A stretch of 64,000 nt of DNA from Clostridiales bacterium (GCA_012839295.1 DUNO01000065.1:1-64000), one strand, 5' to 3'; shown: positions 23,795 to 33,945, counted from the stretch's first letter. The notes: generated by a model not told the origin, from the letters alone. Numbers and translations are program-made.

Positions 23795-25111
23795 TTATTT
23801 TTGGTACGGCTGGATTTGTTTTCTTAAGAGGAATAAGCATAAAAGATTCGGAAGTGCCATAAAAGCGTTAACCAGGTCAGTCATTTCCCATACCAGCTCC
23901 AGGGACATAATGGAGCCGACAAATATCATAACAATATAGCAGATGCGGTAGGTACTTATTCCACTTTTTCCGAATAGGTATTCTACCGCTTTTTCTCCGA
24001 AATAGGACCAGCCGATGAGGGTGGCAGTGGCAAAGGCAATCAAGGATAGTCCCAGCAGGACATTTCCCATTGGGATCGCCCCAAATGCGGCAGTGGTGAA
24101 CTCGGCAAAGGAATACCCCTTTACAGAGGAGGGGTTTTTAAGGAGGTTTGTGACAATAACAAGGCCTGTAACGGCACAGATTACCACTGTGTCCCAGAAG
24201 GTGGCGCTCATGGAGATCAGGGCCTGCCTGGAAGGATGGGAGGTCTGGGCGCCTGCAGAGGCTATGGCAGCAGTACCTAAGCCGGCTTCGTTGGTAAAAA
24301 GCCCCCGGGCGATACCATATCTGGCGGCAGAACGGATGGTGCTTCCGATAAAGCCCCCGGCGACGGCAGCAGGAAGCTTGGAGGGAAGGAAGGCAGACTG
24401 GAGTATCAGGTTAATGGCAGGCAGTATATATTTTAGGTTGATAGCCAGCAGGATAAGGCAGGCGACAATATAGAAGATACCCATGGCCGGCACCAGGAAG
24501 CTGCAGATTTTACCGATGGACTTAACCCCGCCGATAATAACCAGGCCCACCAGTACGGCAATGATCATACCGACGGCAAATTCCGGCAGGTTCCATAAGG
24601 TTTTTGCTGTTTCTGTGACAGCCCTCGCCTGGGTGGAGCAGCCTACGCCATAAGAGGCAATCAGGGTCAGGATGCAGAATATTACGGCAAGCCATTTCTT
24701 ATTCAGGCCATATTCCAGGGCATACATAGGGCCTCCGATAAAGGTGCCGTCGGAGGTTTTTTTACGGTAGAGTACGCCAAGGTAGCATTCGGCATAAGTG
24801 GTCGCCATCCCCAGGATTCCCGTAAGCCAGCACCAGAAAACAGCGCCCGGGCCGCCTAAGGCAATGGCTGTGGAGATCCCGACAATATTACCTGTCCCTA
24901 TGGTTGCGGCAAGCAGGGCTGACATGGAAGCAAAGCCGCTTAGGTCGCCTTCCGCATTCTTATCCGGTATTACGGATAATTTAATAGCCTTTGGGATAAG
25001 CTTTTGAATGCCTTTTAGATGTATTGTAAAGTAAATATGAGTTCCGAACAGAAGAACAGGAAGTGGAATGCCCCAGAGAAAATTATTGAACACCTTAATG
25101 ATCTCGATCAT
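23795..25111 (-). CDS. Sodium:alanine/glycine symporter (AGCS family)
   Basis: A 438-residue membrane protein with about ten hydrophobic segments. The signature ATIGTGNIVGISTAIALGGPGAVFW near residue 70 and TNEAGLGTAAIASAGA near 275 identify the AGCS family, which imports alanine or glycine with sodium. The C-terminal WSYFGEKAVEYLFG is also conserved. The ribosome site before the ATG is weak (GAGCAAATATAGCT). D-alanine metabolism genes murF and ddl lie just upstream on the same strand, so a supply role for alanine is conceivable. Confidence 0.9.
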   Translation of the reverse strand: MIEIIKVFNNFLWGIPLPVLLFGTHIYFTIHLKGIQKLIPKAIKLSVIPDKNAEGDLSGFASMSALLAATIGTGNIVGISTAIALGGPGAVFWCWLTGILGMATTYAECYLGVLYRKKTSDGTFIGGPMYALEYGLNKKWLAVIFCILTLIASYGVGCSTQARAVTETAKTLWNLPEFAVGMIIAVLVGLVIIGGVKSIGKICSFLVPAMGIFYIVACLILLAINLKYILPAINLILQSAFLPSKLPAAVAGGFIGSTIRSAARYGIARGLFTNEAGLGTAAIASAGAQTSHPSRQALISMSATFWDTVVICAVTGLVIVTNLLKNPSSVKGYSFAEFTTAAFGAIPMGNVLLGLSLIAFATATLIGWSYFGEKAVEYLFGKSGISTYRICYIVMIFVGSIMSLELVWEMTDLVNAFMALPNLLCLFLLRKQIQPYQK

Positions 25112-25199
25112 AGCTATATTTGCTCCAAATAATAGTTTTTACAAGTATATGACGAGCTTCCGAATGTATGCAGGAATGTAGGCTATATGTATGCGGGAA

Positions 25200-25241
25200 T
25201 GTAGGCTATGGGAAGTTGTATTTTAACTTCCCATAAAAAGG
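25200..25241 (-). repeat. 42-bp hairpin repeat, copy 1
   Basis: On the minus strand this reads CCCTTTTTATGGGAAGTT-AAAATAC-AACTTCCCATAGCCTAC: an 11-bp perfect stem with a 7-nt loop. A near-identical sequence lies on the plus strand at about 28941-28982. It sits in the 246-bp gap between the symporter and murF genes, which otherwise holds no recognisable gene. Confidence 0.8.
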
Positions 25242-25357
25242 GCTGCGGCAAAATAAAATTCTTATCCAGAACTTTATTCTGCCACAGCTCCTTGAAAATT
25301 ATAGTATCTGATTTTTTATATCACTATATTGCCGTGGCTGGAACGTATCTGTCCCAG

Positions 25358-26737
25358 CTAAGCAAGCAGAGCCTGGACAACCTTCTCAAAGCCCATACCA
25401 TGGGAAGCTTTCACTAATATTGTGTCATCCTGCCTGAGAATATCCGGTAAAGCTTCGATCAACGCCTCCCGGGTTTCAAAATGCCTGACCTCCAAAGCAG
25501 TCTGATTATCCTGTTTTACGGAGCTGGCACCCTCATACATGTCTAGGGACAGGGCGCCGACGCAGAGCAGCACATCAACCCTGCCGGAGGCGGCATAACT
25601 ACCGACGCCTTTGTGGAGCTCCTTTTCCGTATTCCCCAGCTCAAACATATCCCCCAGAATGGCTACCTTCCTGGTATCAGCCATATGCAGCAGGTCTATG
25701 GCAGCCTTCATGGATACTGGATTTGCATTATAGCAATCATCAATAATAGTGTACTTTTCATTTTGAAGGACATTGCTTCTCCCGCCTAAGGCTTTGACGG
25801 AGGAAATACCGGCTGCGATCTCTGTGAAGCTTAAGCCAAACAAGGTACCTACCGCGGTAGCAGCGAGGGCATTGAGCACCATATGCCCGCCAGGCTGGGG
25901 AACCCTTGCTTCAAATTCATCACAGCCCACATGGATTTTACAGGTGCTGCCAAGTAATCCATGAGTGACGATATCCGTAGCGAAAATGTCATTTTCTAAG
26001 CCCAAGCCAAAGCGTAACGGCCTGCGCCCCTTTACTTCCTTTATGGTAATTAATTTATCATCATCACCATTCACACAGACACTGCCATCCTCCTTCATAA
26101 AATCAAAGATCTCTGTCTTCGCCTTCAGGATGCCGTCCCGGGAACCCAGGTTTTCAAGATGGCACTGTCCTATATTCGTAATCACACAGATATCAGGCTT
26201 TGCAATTTCACTGAGCCGGTGCATCTCACCAAAATCACTAATCCCCATTTCAAGAACCGCAAGCTGATGCCAGTCCCTGATCCCCAATATGGTTAAGGGC
26301 AGCCCGATCTCATTATTAAAATTCCCTATGGTCTTTAATACCTGATATTTCTGCTCAAGGACACTGCTGATAAATTCCTTGGTGCTGGTCTTACCCACGC
26401 TGCCGGTAATACCAACGACCTTAATATCCAGCTGCATACGGTACCATTTTGCAATTTCCTTCAGTGCGGCAAAACTATTATCCACAAGGATATATGGGCC
26501 AAGGGGCGAGGAAGGAGCCTTCTCACAGACAACCGCCAAAGCGCCCTTCCCAAAAGCGCTGGGAATATAATCATGTCCATCCACACGTTCCCCGGCCGCC
26601 GCAATAAATAAATAATCCTCCTGCACCAGCCTGGAATCCACCACAACCCCAGCCACTTCCTTTTCTAAAAGATGATCTCCCAAATACAAGATGCCGCCAC
26701 AGGCTCCCGCTATTTGGGACAAAGTCATATTTTTCAT
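25358..26737 (-). CDS. murF: UDP-MurNAc-tripeptide--D-Ala-D-Ala ligase
   Basis: A 459-residue Mur ligase. The N-terminal domain recognises UDP-MurNAc-tripeptide, the central domain has the P-loop VGITGSVGKTSTKE near residue 108 and the conserved NFNNEIGLPLT, and the C-terminal domain includes IIDDCYNANPVSMKAA and LGDMFELG. The enzyme adds D-Ala-D-Ala to complete the cytoplasmic wall precursor. I chose ATG 26737 because AGAGGGAGG precedes it; reading further upstream would translate the inverted repeat element. It follows ddl, which makes its substrate dipeptide. Confidence 0.95.
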   Translation of the reverse strand: MKNMTLSQIAGACGGILYLGDHLLEKEVAGVVVDSRLVQEDYLFIAAAGERVDGHDYIPSAFGKGALAVVCEKAPSSPLGPYILVDNSFAALKEIAKWYRMQLDIKVVGITGSVGKTSTKEFISSVLEQKYQVLKTIGNFNNEIGLPLTILGIRDWHQLAVLEMGISDFGEMHRLSEIAKPDICVITNIGQCHLENLGSRDGILKAKTEIFDFMKEDGSVCVNGDDDKLITIKEVKGRRPLRFGLGLENDIFATDIVTHGLLGSTCKIHVGCDEFEARVPQPGGHMVLNALAATAVGTLFGLSFTEIAAGISSVKALGGRSNVLQNEKYTIIDDCYNANPVSMKAAIDLLHMADTRKVAILGDMFELGNTEKELHKGVGSYAASGRVDVLLCVGALSLDMYEGASSVKQDNQTALEVRHFETREALIEALPDILRQDDTILVKASHGMGFEKVVQALLA

Positions 26738-26823
26738 ACAATGCCTCCCTCTTTTCGGAGGCATCGCCTCCATCCACTTAATTATAAAATCATTATAACA
26801 AAAAAAGTCCCCTGATACCGGCA

Positions 26824-26964
26824 CAACACTAACGCGGTGAATAGGAGTGTCCCTATGTCCATCTGGGCGCAGACCGGGCATCCCGTGCTTGACTGTACTT
26901 GGCAAGCATGGGATGTTAAAGGCAAGCCCAGATGGACATAGGGACACTCCTATTCACCTCACCA
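26824..26964. repeat. Element with a 33-bp perfect inverted repeat
   Basis: Positions 26836-26868 and 26926-26958 are exact reverse complements over 33 bp. The 57-bp centre contains a second stem (CATCCCGTGCTT with AAGCATGGGATG, one G-T). The whole would fold into a single hairpin of over 40 bp. It lies between ddl and murF. Its ends match the short sequence at 14342-14384. No T tract and no ORF: the structure resembles a miniature inverted-repeat (MITE-like) element rather than a terminator. Confidence 0.85.
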
Positions 26965-26994
26965 CCTAAATCTCAGTCATTCCCCACCGAAACC

Positions 26995-28023
26995 CTATTC
27001 ATACTTCTTCAACGAAACCTCTATAATCTTTTCGCATAAGCTCTCAAAGTCAATCCCCGCGGCCTGCGCCTCCTGGGGCAGCAGTGACGTCGGGGTCATG
27101 CCGGGAAGGGTGTTTGCTTCCAGGCAGAAAAGCTCGTTTTTATCATTCAGCAGGAAATCCATGCGGGCATAGGTCTGGATCCGGAGCGCCAAAAATACCT
27201 CCTCCGCAACCTTCTGCATCTGCTTTGCGATAGATTCTTCCAATAAGGCAGGACAGGTCTCAACAGTACTGCCCGGCTGGTATTTGTTCTTATAATCATA
27301 GAAGCTGACAAGGGGGGCAATCTCAATCACCGGCAATGCCCGGCCATCAAGGACACCTACGGAGAATTCCCTGCCTCTGATGTACTGCTCGATAATGGCT
27401 TCATTTCCATAGGTAAACGCATCCTTTAAGCAGGCATCCATCTCTCCGGGAGTGTTTGCAATCGTTACGCCGACGCTGGAGCCGCCGCAGCTGACCTTAA
27501 CCACGCAGGGGTATTGGTCCCATTCAAAGGCTTCCCCTTTTTTTACCCGGATACCCTTTGGAGTAGGTATTTTATAGTAGGAGAAGATTTCCTTGGTAAT
27601 CGCTTTGTCCATCGCAATTGCGCTGCTGGCATAATCTGTCCCCGTATATTTGATCCCCATTAAGTCAAAGGCGGCCTGAACCTTGCCGTCTTCCCCGTTT
27701 TCTCCGTGGAGGGCTATGAATACGATATCGGATGCGCCGCAGATCTCCAGGACGCCCTTGCCGAAGAAGCCTTTGGAACCATCCTTCCTTAGGGCCTTAA
27801 TCTGGTCCAGGTCAGGATTATTTTCTGTGACGGAGCCAATGTTTGCGGCCCAGTCCTTCTCTATGTCAAATACATTGGTAGTATCACCCTCATATCCTAA
27901 GTAAGCATCTAAAAGAACCACCTGGTGTCCCCTGTTTTTTAAAGCCTTGTAAATCATTGTTCCGGTGGATAATGATACATCTCTTTCCGTGCTGGTTCCT
28001 CCTGCCAATACTACTACCTTCAT
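26995..28023 (-). CDS. ddl: D-alanine--D-alanine ligase
   Basis: A 342-residue ATP-grasp enzyme that joins two D-alanines. It opens VVVLAGGTSTERDVSL, has the ATP-binding VVKVSCGGSSVGVT near residue 175, and ends with the metal-binding FCLEANTLPGMTPTSLLP. YDYKNKY is the loop that in D-Ala-D-Ala ligases carries the Tyr favouring D-Ala rather than D-lactate as second substrate. It starts the minus-strand wall-precursor pair ddl-murF. Confidence 0.95.
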   Translation of the reverse strand: MKVVVLAGGTSTERDVSLSTGTMIYKALKNRGHQVVLLDAYLGYEGDTTNVFDIEKDWAANIGSVTENNPDLDQIKALRKDGSKGFFGKGVLEICGASDIVFIALHGENGEDGKVQAAFDLMGIKYTGTDYASSAIAMDKAITKEIFSYYKIPTPKGIRVKKGEAFEWDQYPCVVKVSCGGSSVGVTIANTPGEMDACLKDAFTYGNEAIIEQYIRGREFSVGVLDGRALPVIEIAPLVSFYDYKNKYQPGSTVETCPALLEESIAKQMQKVAEEVFLALRIQTYARMDFLLNDKNELFCLEANTLPGMTPTSLLPQEAQAAGIDFESLCEKIIEVSLKKYE

Positions 28024-28478
28024 TTTTATAATTCCTCACTTTCCACTACAAGTTGCTTCTTAATTTCTAAGTAAATGGCGCTGCTTTTCGCGCTGTGCAT
28101 ACGTTCCCAGTATAACGCAAACCATGTAACAAGTAAAGTTCTTAAAGCGTGCGTATTCCATCAAATTTTACTGATAAAATGCAAGCAAATGGAGCATCAT
28201 TATTATCAGGCCACGTGACTATAAAGCGCGTGATGATACCCTTTATCTTAGCATATAAACCAGGAAATATGCTATTTAAATAATGCTAAAAAATAATCAA
28301 AGAGTGCTATTAATTACCAATCATAATATTCGCAGAACTGTACACAATATGATTACAGGCAATACAAAACAAAGTCATGCGCGGTGACTAATACTTAGAT
28401 AAGTAACCGCTGAACCTACAAATAGCTGATTTTGTATCTTGGTTGCTTTGATGCCAATAAAATGGAGGTGAAAATAGT
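28024..28478. other. 455-bp divergent intergenic region
   Basis: This AT-rich gap separates ddl (minus) from the spore protein gene (plus) and must hold promoters for both. A GCGGT/ACCGC dyad lies at about 28380-28409. No tRNA, riboswitch or coding frame was seen, and no convincing sigma-G promoter could be fixed by eye. Confidence 0.5.
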
Positions 28479-28694
28479 ATGGCAAGTAATAATAGTGGTT
28501 CTAACAGAGCTGCAGTACCTGAGGCTAAGGAGGCACTTAACCGTTTCAAGATGGAAATTGCTAATGAAATCGGTGTTCCTTTAAAGCAGGGCTACAATGG
28601 TGATTTAACAAGCAAACAGAACGGTTCTGTTGGTGGTGAAATGGTTAAACGTATGATTAGACAGCAGGAACAACAGATGTCTGGTAAGCAATAA
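28479..28694 (+). CDS. Alpha/beta-type small acid-soluble spore protein
   Basis: A 71-residue DNA-binding spore protein. The two family signatures are present: KMEIANEIGVPL, which contains the Glu-Ile site cut by the GPR germination protease, and the C-terminal GGEMVKRMIRQQEQQ helix. These proteins coat and protect DNA in the dormant spore and supply amino acids at germination. AATGGAGGTG lies 8 bp before the ATG. Expression in the forespore under sigma-G is expected for the family. A terminator follows. Its presence shows the organism is a spore former or descends from one. Confidence 0.96.
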   Translation: MASNNSGSNRAAVPEAKEALNRFKMEIANEIGVPLKQGYNGDLTSKQNGSVGGEMVKRMIRQQEQQMSGKQ

Positions 28695-28729
28695 TTGAGT
28701 AGAATGCACGCCCCTTTGGGCGTACACAA

Positions 28730-28765
28730 AATAACAGGGAGCCAAATTGGCTCCCTGTTATTTTT
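28730..28765 (+). terminator. Terminator of the spore protein gene
   Basis: A 14-bp stem (28730-28743 with 28749-28762) and 5-nt loop, followed by Ts. It is among the strongest in the window. Confidence 0.95.
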
Positions 28766-28933
28766 AAAAATATATTTCCCTAAGTCGTATTTCTATGTTA
28801 AAATAGTCATGGTTACTGGATATAAATTTTTTAAAATATATTTGTGGGAAACATGAGTAGCTTATAATCAGGCATATACTTTTATATCACAGGGAATAAA
28901 TTTGGTTTCCTGTAACTGATATACACGGCGCAA

Positions 28934-28982
28934 AGGTGGCGCCTTTTATGGGAAGTTAAAAGGCAACTTCCCATAGCTTACA
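28934..28982 (+). repeat. 42-bp hairpin repeat, copy 2
   Basis: TATGGGAAGTT (28947-28957) and AACTTCCCATA (28965-28975) flank the loop AAAAGGC. The copy at 25200-25241 has the same stem and flanks in the opposite orientation. Just before it, GGCGC/GCGCC (28927-28943) followed by four Ts forms another small stem. The rest of the 331-bp gap before glmM holds nothing I recognise. Confidence 0.8.
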
Positions 28983-29025
28983 GGATCAGCATAATTTAAT
29001 TTAAGAAAGGACATAGAAGTAAAGT

Positions 29026-30369
29026 ATGGGTAAATATTTTGGGACGGACGGCTTCCGTGGAGAAGCAAATGTAAACCTTACGGTAGAGCATGCCTATAAG
29101 GTAGGGAGATTTTTAGGATACCACTTTGGGAAAAAGCATAAGGCAAATATCGTGATCGGCAAGGATACCAGAAGATCCAGCTATATGTTTGAGTATGCCC
29201 TGGTTGCGGGGCTGACAGCCAGCGGGGCGGATGCGTACCTGCTCCATGTTACGACTACTCCGAGCGTATCCTATGTGGTGCGTAGTGAGGGCTTTGATTG
29301 TGGTATCATGATTTCGGCGAGCCACAACCCCTATTATGACAACGGGATTAAGGTGATCAATGGCGGCGGCTATAAGCTGGAAGCGGATATTGAGGCTTTA
29401 ATTGAAGAATACATAGACAGTGAAAAGGATACCCTGCCTTTAGCAACAAAAGAAAATATCGGAAGGACCGTGGATTATTATATCGGAAGGAACCGCTACG
29501 TGGGATACTTAATTTCCCTGGCAACCAGATCCTTTAAGGATATGAGGGTCGGGCTGGATCTGGCAAACGGCTCCGCTACAACCGTTGCAAAAGGCGTATT
29601 TGATGCTTTAGGGGCAAAAACCTTTGTAATAAACAGTGAACCGGATGGCACGAATATCAATAGGGACTGCGGATCAACCCATATTGAGCATTTACAGAAA
29701 TGTGTTGTTGAAAATCACCTGAATGTGGGCTTTGCTTATGACGGAGATGCGGATCGATGTTTAGCAGTTGATGAAAAGGGCAATATTATAGACGGTGACC
29801 TGATCATGTACCTCTGCGGGGTCTATATGAAGCGCCGCAATGAGCTTGCAAACAATACGATTGTTACCACGGTAATGTCCAACCTGGGATTATATAAAGC
29901 CCTGGAACGCCAGGGGATCCATTATGAAAAAACGGCGGTGGGCGATAAATATGTGTTTGAGAATATGATGACAAACGGCCATGCCCTGGGCGGTGAACAG
30001 TCCGGCCATGTAATATTTAGCAAGCATGCCATGACCGGGGACGGGGTTCTGACCTCATTAAAATTAATGGAGGTTATGCTGGAAAGCAAGGCTCCCTTAT
30101 CTGAGCTGCTAAAGGAGATTACGATCTTCCCCCAGCTTCTGGTGAATGTAAAGGTTAAGGACAAAAAGGAAGCAAGGGAAGACCAGGCGGTTATGGAAGT
30201 GGTTGCCAAGGTAGAGGAAGAGTTGGGCAGTGACGGGCGCGTTTTGGTGCGTGAAAGCGGTACGGAGCCGGTAGTCAGGGTCATGGTAGAAGCAGAAAGC
30301 CAGGAGAAATGCAAGGAGATGGTTGACCGGGTAATCAAGGTATTAACAGATAGGGGCCATGTCCTATAG
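29026..30369 (+). CDS. glmM: Phosphoglucosamine mutase
   Basis: A 447-residue enzyme that converts glucosamine-6-phosphate to glucosamine-1-phosphate on the route to UDP-GlcNAc and the cell wall. The N-terminus GKYFGTDGFRGEAN is characteristic, the phosphoserine loop is MISASHNPYYDNGIK near residue 100, the metal site is AYDGDADRC near 245, and RESGTEPVVRVM near 405 binds the phosphate. Length is typical. The nearest ribosome site is an AGAAAGGA about 17 bp upstream, a weak arrangement. Confidence 0.96.
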   Translation: MGKYFGTDGFRGEANVNLTVEHAYKVGRFLGYHFGKKHKANIVIGKDTRRSSYMFEYALVAGLTASGADAYLLHVTTTPSVSYVVRSEGFDCGIMISASHNPYYDNGIKVINGGGYKLEADIEALIEEYIDSEKDTLPLATKENIGRTVDYYIGRNRYVGYLISLATRSFKDMRVGLDLANGSATTVAKGVFDALGAKTFVINSEPDGTNINRDCGSTHIEHLQKCVVENHLNVGFAYDGDADRCLAVDEKGNIIDGDLIMYLCGVYMKRRNELANNTIVTTVMSNLGLYKALERQGIHYEKTAVGDKYVFENMMTNGHALGGEQSGHVIFSKHAMTGDGVLTSLKLMEVMLESKAPLSELLKEITIFPQLLVNVKVKDKKEAREDQAVMEVVAKVEEELGSDGRVLVRESGTEPVVRVMVEAESQEKCKEMVDRVIKVLTDRGHVL

Positions 30370-30573
30370 ATGAAGGAAGTGCTTCCAGCGGCACCTATAG
30401 CAGCAGGGAAATTAGTTCTGGTATTTACAGAAGCCTTATGTTATAATATACTATTGTGGAAATGTCTGCAAAAATGGACGGAAGATACTGTACATAATAA
30501 AAGGGAGTAATACTCCCGATTATATAAGGGCGGAGAGAAATCTCCACCAAAGAATCTTAGGAGGAATTACAAA

Positions 30574-31860
30574 ATGAGTTTACAGGTTGAAAAGTTAGAG
30601 AAAAACATGGCAAAGCTTACGATAGAGGCTTCCGCTGAAGAATTTGAAGGTGCGCTCCAAAAAGCTTACTTAAAGAACAGGGGCAAGATTAATGTGCAGG
30701 GCTTCCGTAAAGGTAAGGCTCCCCGTGCCTTAATTGAGAAAATGTATGGCGTGGGCATCTTTTATGAGGATGCAGCAAATGAATTAATTCCCGGGGCATA
30801 TGAAAAGGCTGCTCTTGAGAGCGGACTTGACATTGTATCCAGGCCGGAGATCGATATCGTTCAGGTAGAAAAAGGCAAGACCTTCATCTTCACGGCAGAG
30901 GTTGCAGTAAAGCCGGAAGTGACCTTAGGCCAGTACAAGGGCATTGAGGTAGAGAAGAAGGAAGCAGAGGTAACTGAGGAAGAAGTATTAGCAAAGATTG
31001 ATAAAGAGCGGGAGCAAAACTCCAGGACAATTACGGTAGAGGACAGACCGGTCCAGGATGGCGATACTGTTATTATTGATTTTGAAGGCTTTGTTGATGG
31101 TAAGGCATTTGAAGGCGGCAAGGGTGAGAATTATTCCCTTGTGATTGGCTCCCATAGCTTCATTGATACCTTCGAGGAGCAGTTGGTTGGCAAGAATATC
31201 GGTGATTTCGTAGATGTAAATGTTACTTTCCCGGAAGGCTACCAGGCAGAGGAACTGGCAGGCAAGCCGGCACTGTTCAGGGTAAAGATTAATGAGATCA
31301 AAGTAAAAGAGCTTCCTGAATTAGATGATGATTTTGCACAGGATGTATCTGAATTTGATACTTTGGATGAATACAAAGCAAGTATTAAGACAACAATTAA
31401 GGAAGGCAAGGAAAAGGAATTAAAGACAGCAAAGGAAAACGAGATCATTGATAAGATCATCGAAGGCACAACCATGGATATTCCTGAGCCGATGATTGCT
31501 TCCCAGGTAAACCAGATGGCGGATGACTTTGCACAGAGAATCCAGTACCAGGGTCTTTCTGTTGAACAATACTTCCAGTTTACAGGCATGGATGCGAATA
31601 AATTCATGGAAAGCTTACGGCCTCAGGCAATTAAGAGAATCCAGAGCAGATTAGTGCTGGAAGCTGTCGTTGATGCTGAGAAGATTGAGGTTACAGAAGA
31701 AGAGTTAGAGAAAGAGCTTATTGATATGGCAGCCATGTACCAGATGGAGGCTGATAAGTTAAAGGAATTAATCGGCGAGAAAGAGAAAGAGCAGATTAAG
31801 AAAGATGTGGCTGTCCAGAAGGCAGTTGACTTCGTGGTTGCACAGTCGGTAGAGAAATAA
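30574..31860 (+). CDS. tig: Trigger factor
   Basis: A 428-residue ribosome-bound chaperone. The ribosome-docking signature GFRKGKAPR is at about residues 44-52; the FKBP-type prolyl isomerase domain spans about 155-245 (DGDTVIIDFEGFVDG); the rest forms the substrate-binding arms. It assists folding of nascent chains at the exit tunnel. TAGGAGG lies 8 bp before the ATG. Followed by clpP and clpX, the standard tig-clpP-clpX order that links folding with degradation. Confidence 0.96.
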   Translation: MSLQVEKLEKNMAKLTIEASAEEFEGALQKAYLKNRGKINVQGFRKGKAPRALIEKMYGVGIFYEDAANELIPGAYEKAALESGLDIVSRPEIDIVQVEKGKTFIFTAEVAVKPEVTLGQYKGIEVEKKEAEVTEEEVLAKIDKEREQNSRTITVEDRPVQDGDTVIIDFEGFVDGKAFEGGKGENYSLVIGSHSFIDTFEEQLVGKNIGDFVDVNVTFPEGYQAEELAGKPALFRVKINEIKVKELPELDDDFAQDVSEFDTLDEYKASIKTTIKEGKEKELKTAKENEIIDKIIEGTTMDIPEPMIASQVNQMADDFAQRIQYQGLSVEQYFQFTGMDANKFMESLRPQAIKRIQSRLVLEAVVDAEKIEVTEEELEKELIDMAAMYQMEADKLKELIGEKEKEQIKKDVAVQKAVDFVVAQSVEK

Positions 31861-31942
31861 GTATGGATACTTTTTAGGATTCATTTGGGAGTTAACCTAC
31901 CTTTTACAAAAAACAGACAAAAAGAGATAGGAGGATAAATGT

Positions 31943-32524
31943 ATGAGTTTAGTACCTTATGTCATTGAACAAACAAGCCGTGGCGAGAGAAGCTACGACA
32001 TCTATTCCAGGTTATTAAAGGAAAGAATCATTTTCCTCGGAGAAGAAGTAAATGATGTTACAGCAAGCCTGATTGTAGCACAGATGTTATTTTTAGAGTC
32101 AGAGGATCCGGGAAAGGACATTAATTTCTATATTAACAGCCCCGGCGGCTCCGTAACAGCGGGCATGGCAATCTATGATACAATGAATTATATCAAATGT
32201 GATGTATCCACGATCTGCATCGGTATGGCTGCAAGCATGGGAGCCTTCCTGCTTTCAGGCGGTACCAAGGGCAAGAGGCTGGCTCTTCCAAACGCAGAGG
32301 TGATGATCCACCAGCCCTCCGGCGGTGCAAGAGGTCAGGCAACAGACATTAAGATTGTTGCAGACAATATTATAAAGACAAGGAAAAAATTAAATGAGAT
32401 CCTGGCAAAGAATACGGGAAAGCCTTTAGAGGTCATAGAAGTAGACACAGAAAGGGATTACTATATGTCTGCGGAAGAGGCTAAAGACTATGGAATTATT
32501 GATTCCGTTCTGGCAAACAGATAA
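31943..32524 (+). CDS. clpP: ATP-dependent Clp protease proteolytic subunit
   Basis: A 193-residue serine protease. The catalytic Ser is in [11 protein letters not shown] near residue 97, the His in VMIHQPSGG near 122, and the Asp in a later helix. It forms a double heptameric barrel that degrades proteins unfolded by ClpX, encoded 43 bp downstream. Ribosome site ATAGGAGG. Confidence 0.97.
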   Translation: MSLVPYVIEQTSRGERSYDIYSRLLKERIIFLGEEVNDVTASLIVAQMLFLESEDPGKDINFYINSPGGSVTAGMAIYDTMNYIKCDVSTICIGMAASMGAFLLSGGTKGKRLALPNAEVMIHQPSGGARGQATDIKIVADNIIKTRKKLNEILAKNTGKPLEVIEVDTERDYYMSAEEAKDYGIIDSVLANR

Positions 32525-32567
32525 TTCTCCGTTCTTTGCACGACTTAGGAAAAGAGGTGAGTAGGCA

Positions 32568-33863
32568 GTGGCAGGAAAAATAGAAGACAGAAAACAGTTG
32601 AGATGTTCCTTTTGTAACAAGACCCAGGATCAGGTCAGGAAATTAATCGCCGGACCCGGTGTCTATATCTGTGATGAATGTATTGAGATATGCAGTGAGA
32701 TCATCGAAGAAGAATTTGAAGGGGAAGCTGTTGTTAATTCAGACATTAATTTATTAAAGCCCGCAGAGATCAAGGCATTTTTAGACCAGCATGTAATCGG
32801 CCAGGAGGATGCCAAGAAGGTACTCGCTGTCTCGGTATATAACCATTATAAAAGGGTTCTTGCAGAAAAGGATTTGGATGTCGAGCTTCAGAAGAGCAAC
32901 ATTCTGATGATCGGGCCTACTGGTTCCGGTAAGACCTATCTGGCTCAGACACTGGCTAAATTATTGAATGTTCCATTTGCCATAGCAGATGCTACTGCAC
33001 TGACCGAAGCAGGCTACGTGGGAGAAGATGTTGAGAATATCCTTCTCAAGATCATCCAGGCTGCAGACTTTGACATTGAGCGCGCACAATATGGTATCAT
33101 TTATATTGATGAGATTGATAAGATTACCAGAAAATCTGAGAATACCTCAATCACCAGGGATGTTTCCGGTGAAGGTGTCCAGCAGGCATTGCTTAAAATT
33201 CTGGAGGGTACCGTTGCATCCGTTCCTCCCCAGGGAGGCAGAAAGCATCCCCACCAGGAATTTATCCAGATTGATACGACAAATATATTGTTTATCTGCG
33301 GTGGCGCCTTTGATGGCCTTGAGAAGCTTATTGAAGGGCGGATCGGCCAGAAATCCATTGGTTTTAATGCTGAGATAGCCGAGAAGAATAAAGTCAGCAT
33401 AGGGGAGCTGTTCCGTCAGGTAATGCCCCAGGATCTGATCAAATTCGGTATGATTCCAGAGTTTGTAGGACGTGTTCCGGTGACAGTAGCCCTGGATATG
33501 CTGGATGAGGCTGCTTTAATAAGAATTCTTACGGAGCCAAAGAGTGCCATTACCAAGCAGTATAAAAAGCTGTTTGAGCTGGATGGTGTGGAGCTTGAAT
33601 TCGAAGCTGAGGCGTTAAGTGAGATTGCGAAGCAATCCTTCGAGAGAAAGATAGGTGCAAGAGGCCTCCGGGCTATTATGGAAAAGGTCATGATGGATTC
33701 CATGTATAGCATTCCTTCCGATACAAAGGCAGTGAAATGTATCATTACAAAGGAAGCTGTCCTCGGGACAGAGGAGCCCAGGGTAGTATGGTCTGAGGAA
33801 ATCGTAACAAGAAAACCTATGGTACGACGTTCCAGTAAGAAGAGTAAGGGCGAGATAGCTTAA
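32568..33863 (+). CDS. clpX: ATP-dependent Clp protease ATP-binding subunit
   Basis: A 431-residue AAA+ unfoldase beginning with GTG; AGAGGTG precedes it. Residues about 10-50 hold the zinc-binding domain (CSFCNKTQ and CDECIEIC), the Walker A is [10 protein letters not shown] near 120, Walker [10 protein letters not shown] near 178, and SIGF near 264 is the IGF-type loop that docks to ClpP. It recognises tagged proteins and threads them into ClpP. Confidence 0.97.
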   Translation: MAGKIEDRKQLRCSFCNKTQDQVRKLIAGPGVYICDECIEICSEIIEEEFEGEAVVNSDINLLKPAEIKAFLDQHVIGQEDAKKVLAVSVYNHYKRVLAEKDLDVELQKSNILMIGPTGSGKTYLAQTLAKLLNVPFAIADATALTEAGYVGEDVENILLKIIQAADFDIERAQYGIIYIDEIDKITRKSENTSITRDVSGEGVQQALLKILEGTVASVPPQGGRKHPHQEFIQIDTTNILFICGGAFDGLEKLIEGRIGQKSIGFNAEIAEKNKVSIGELFRQVMPQDLIKFGMIPEFVGRVPVTVALDMLDEAALIRILTEPKSAITKQYKKLFELDGVELEFEAEALSEIAKQSFERKIGARGLRAIMEKVMMDSMYSIPSDTKAVKCIITKEAVLGTEEPRVVWSEEIVTRKPMVRRSSKKSKGEIA

Positions 33864-33945
33864 GCGATAGAAGAAGGGGATGGAGCGATATGCAACGTCC
33901 CCTTCTTTATGGAGATAATGCCATATAAGAAAGTGAAGGTTAGAG

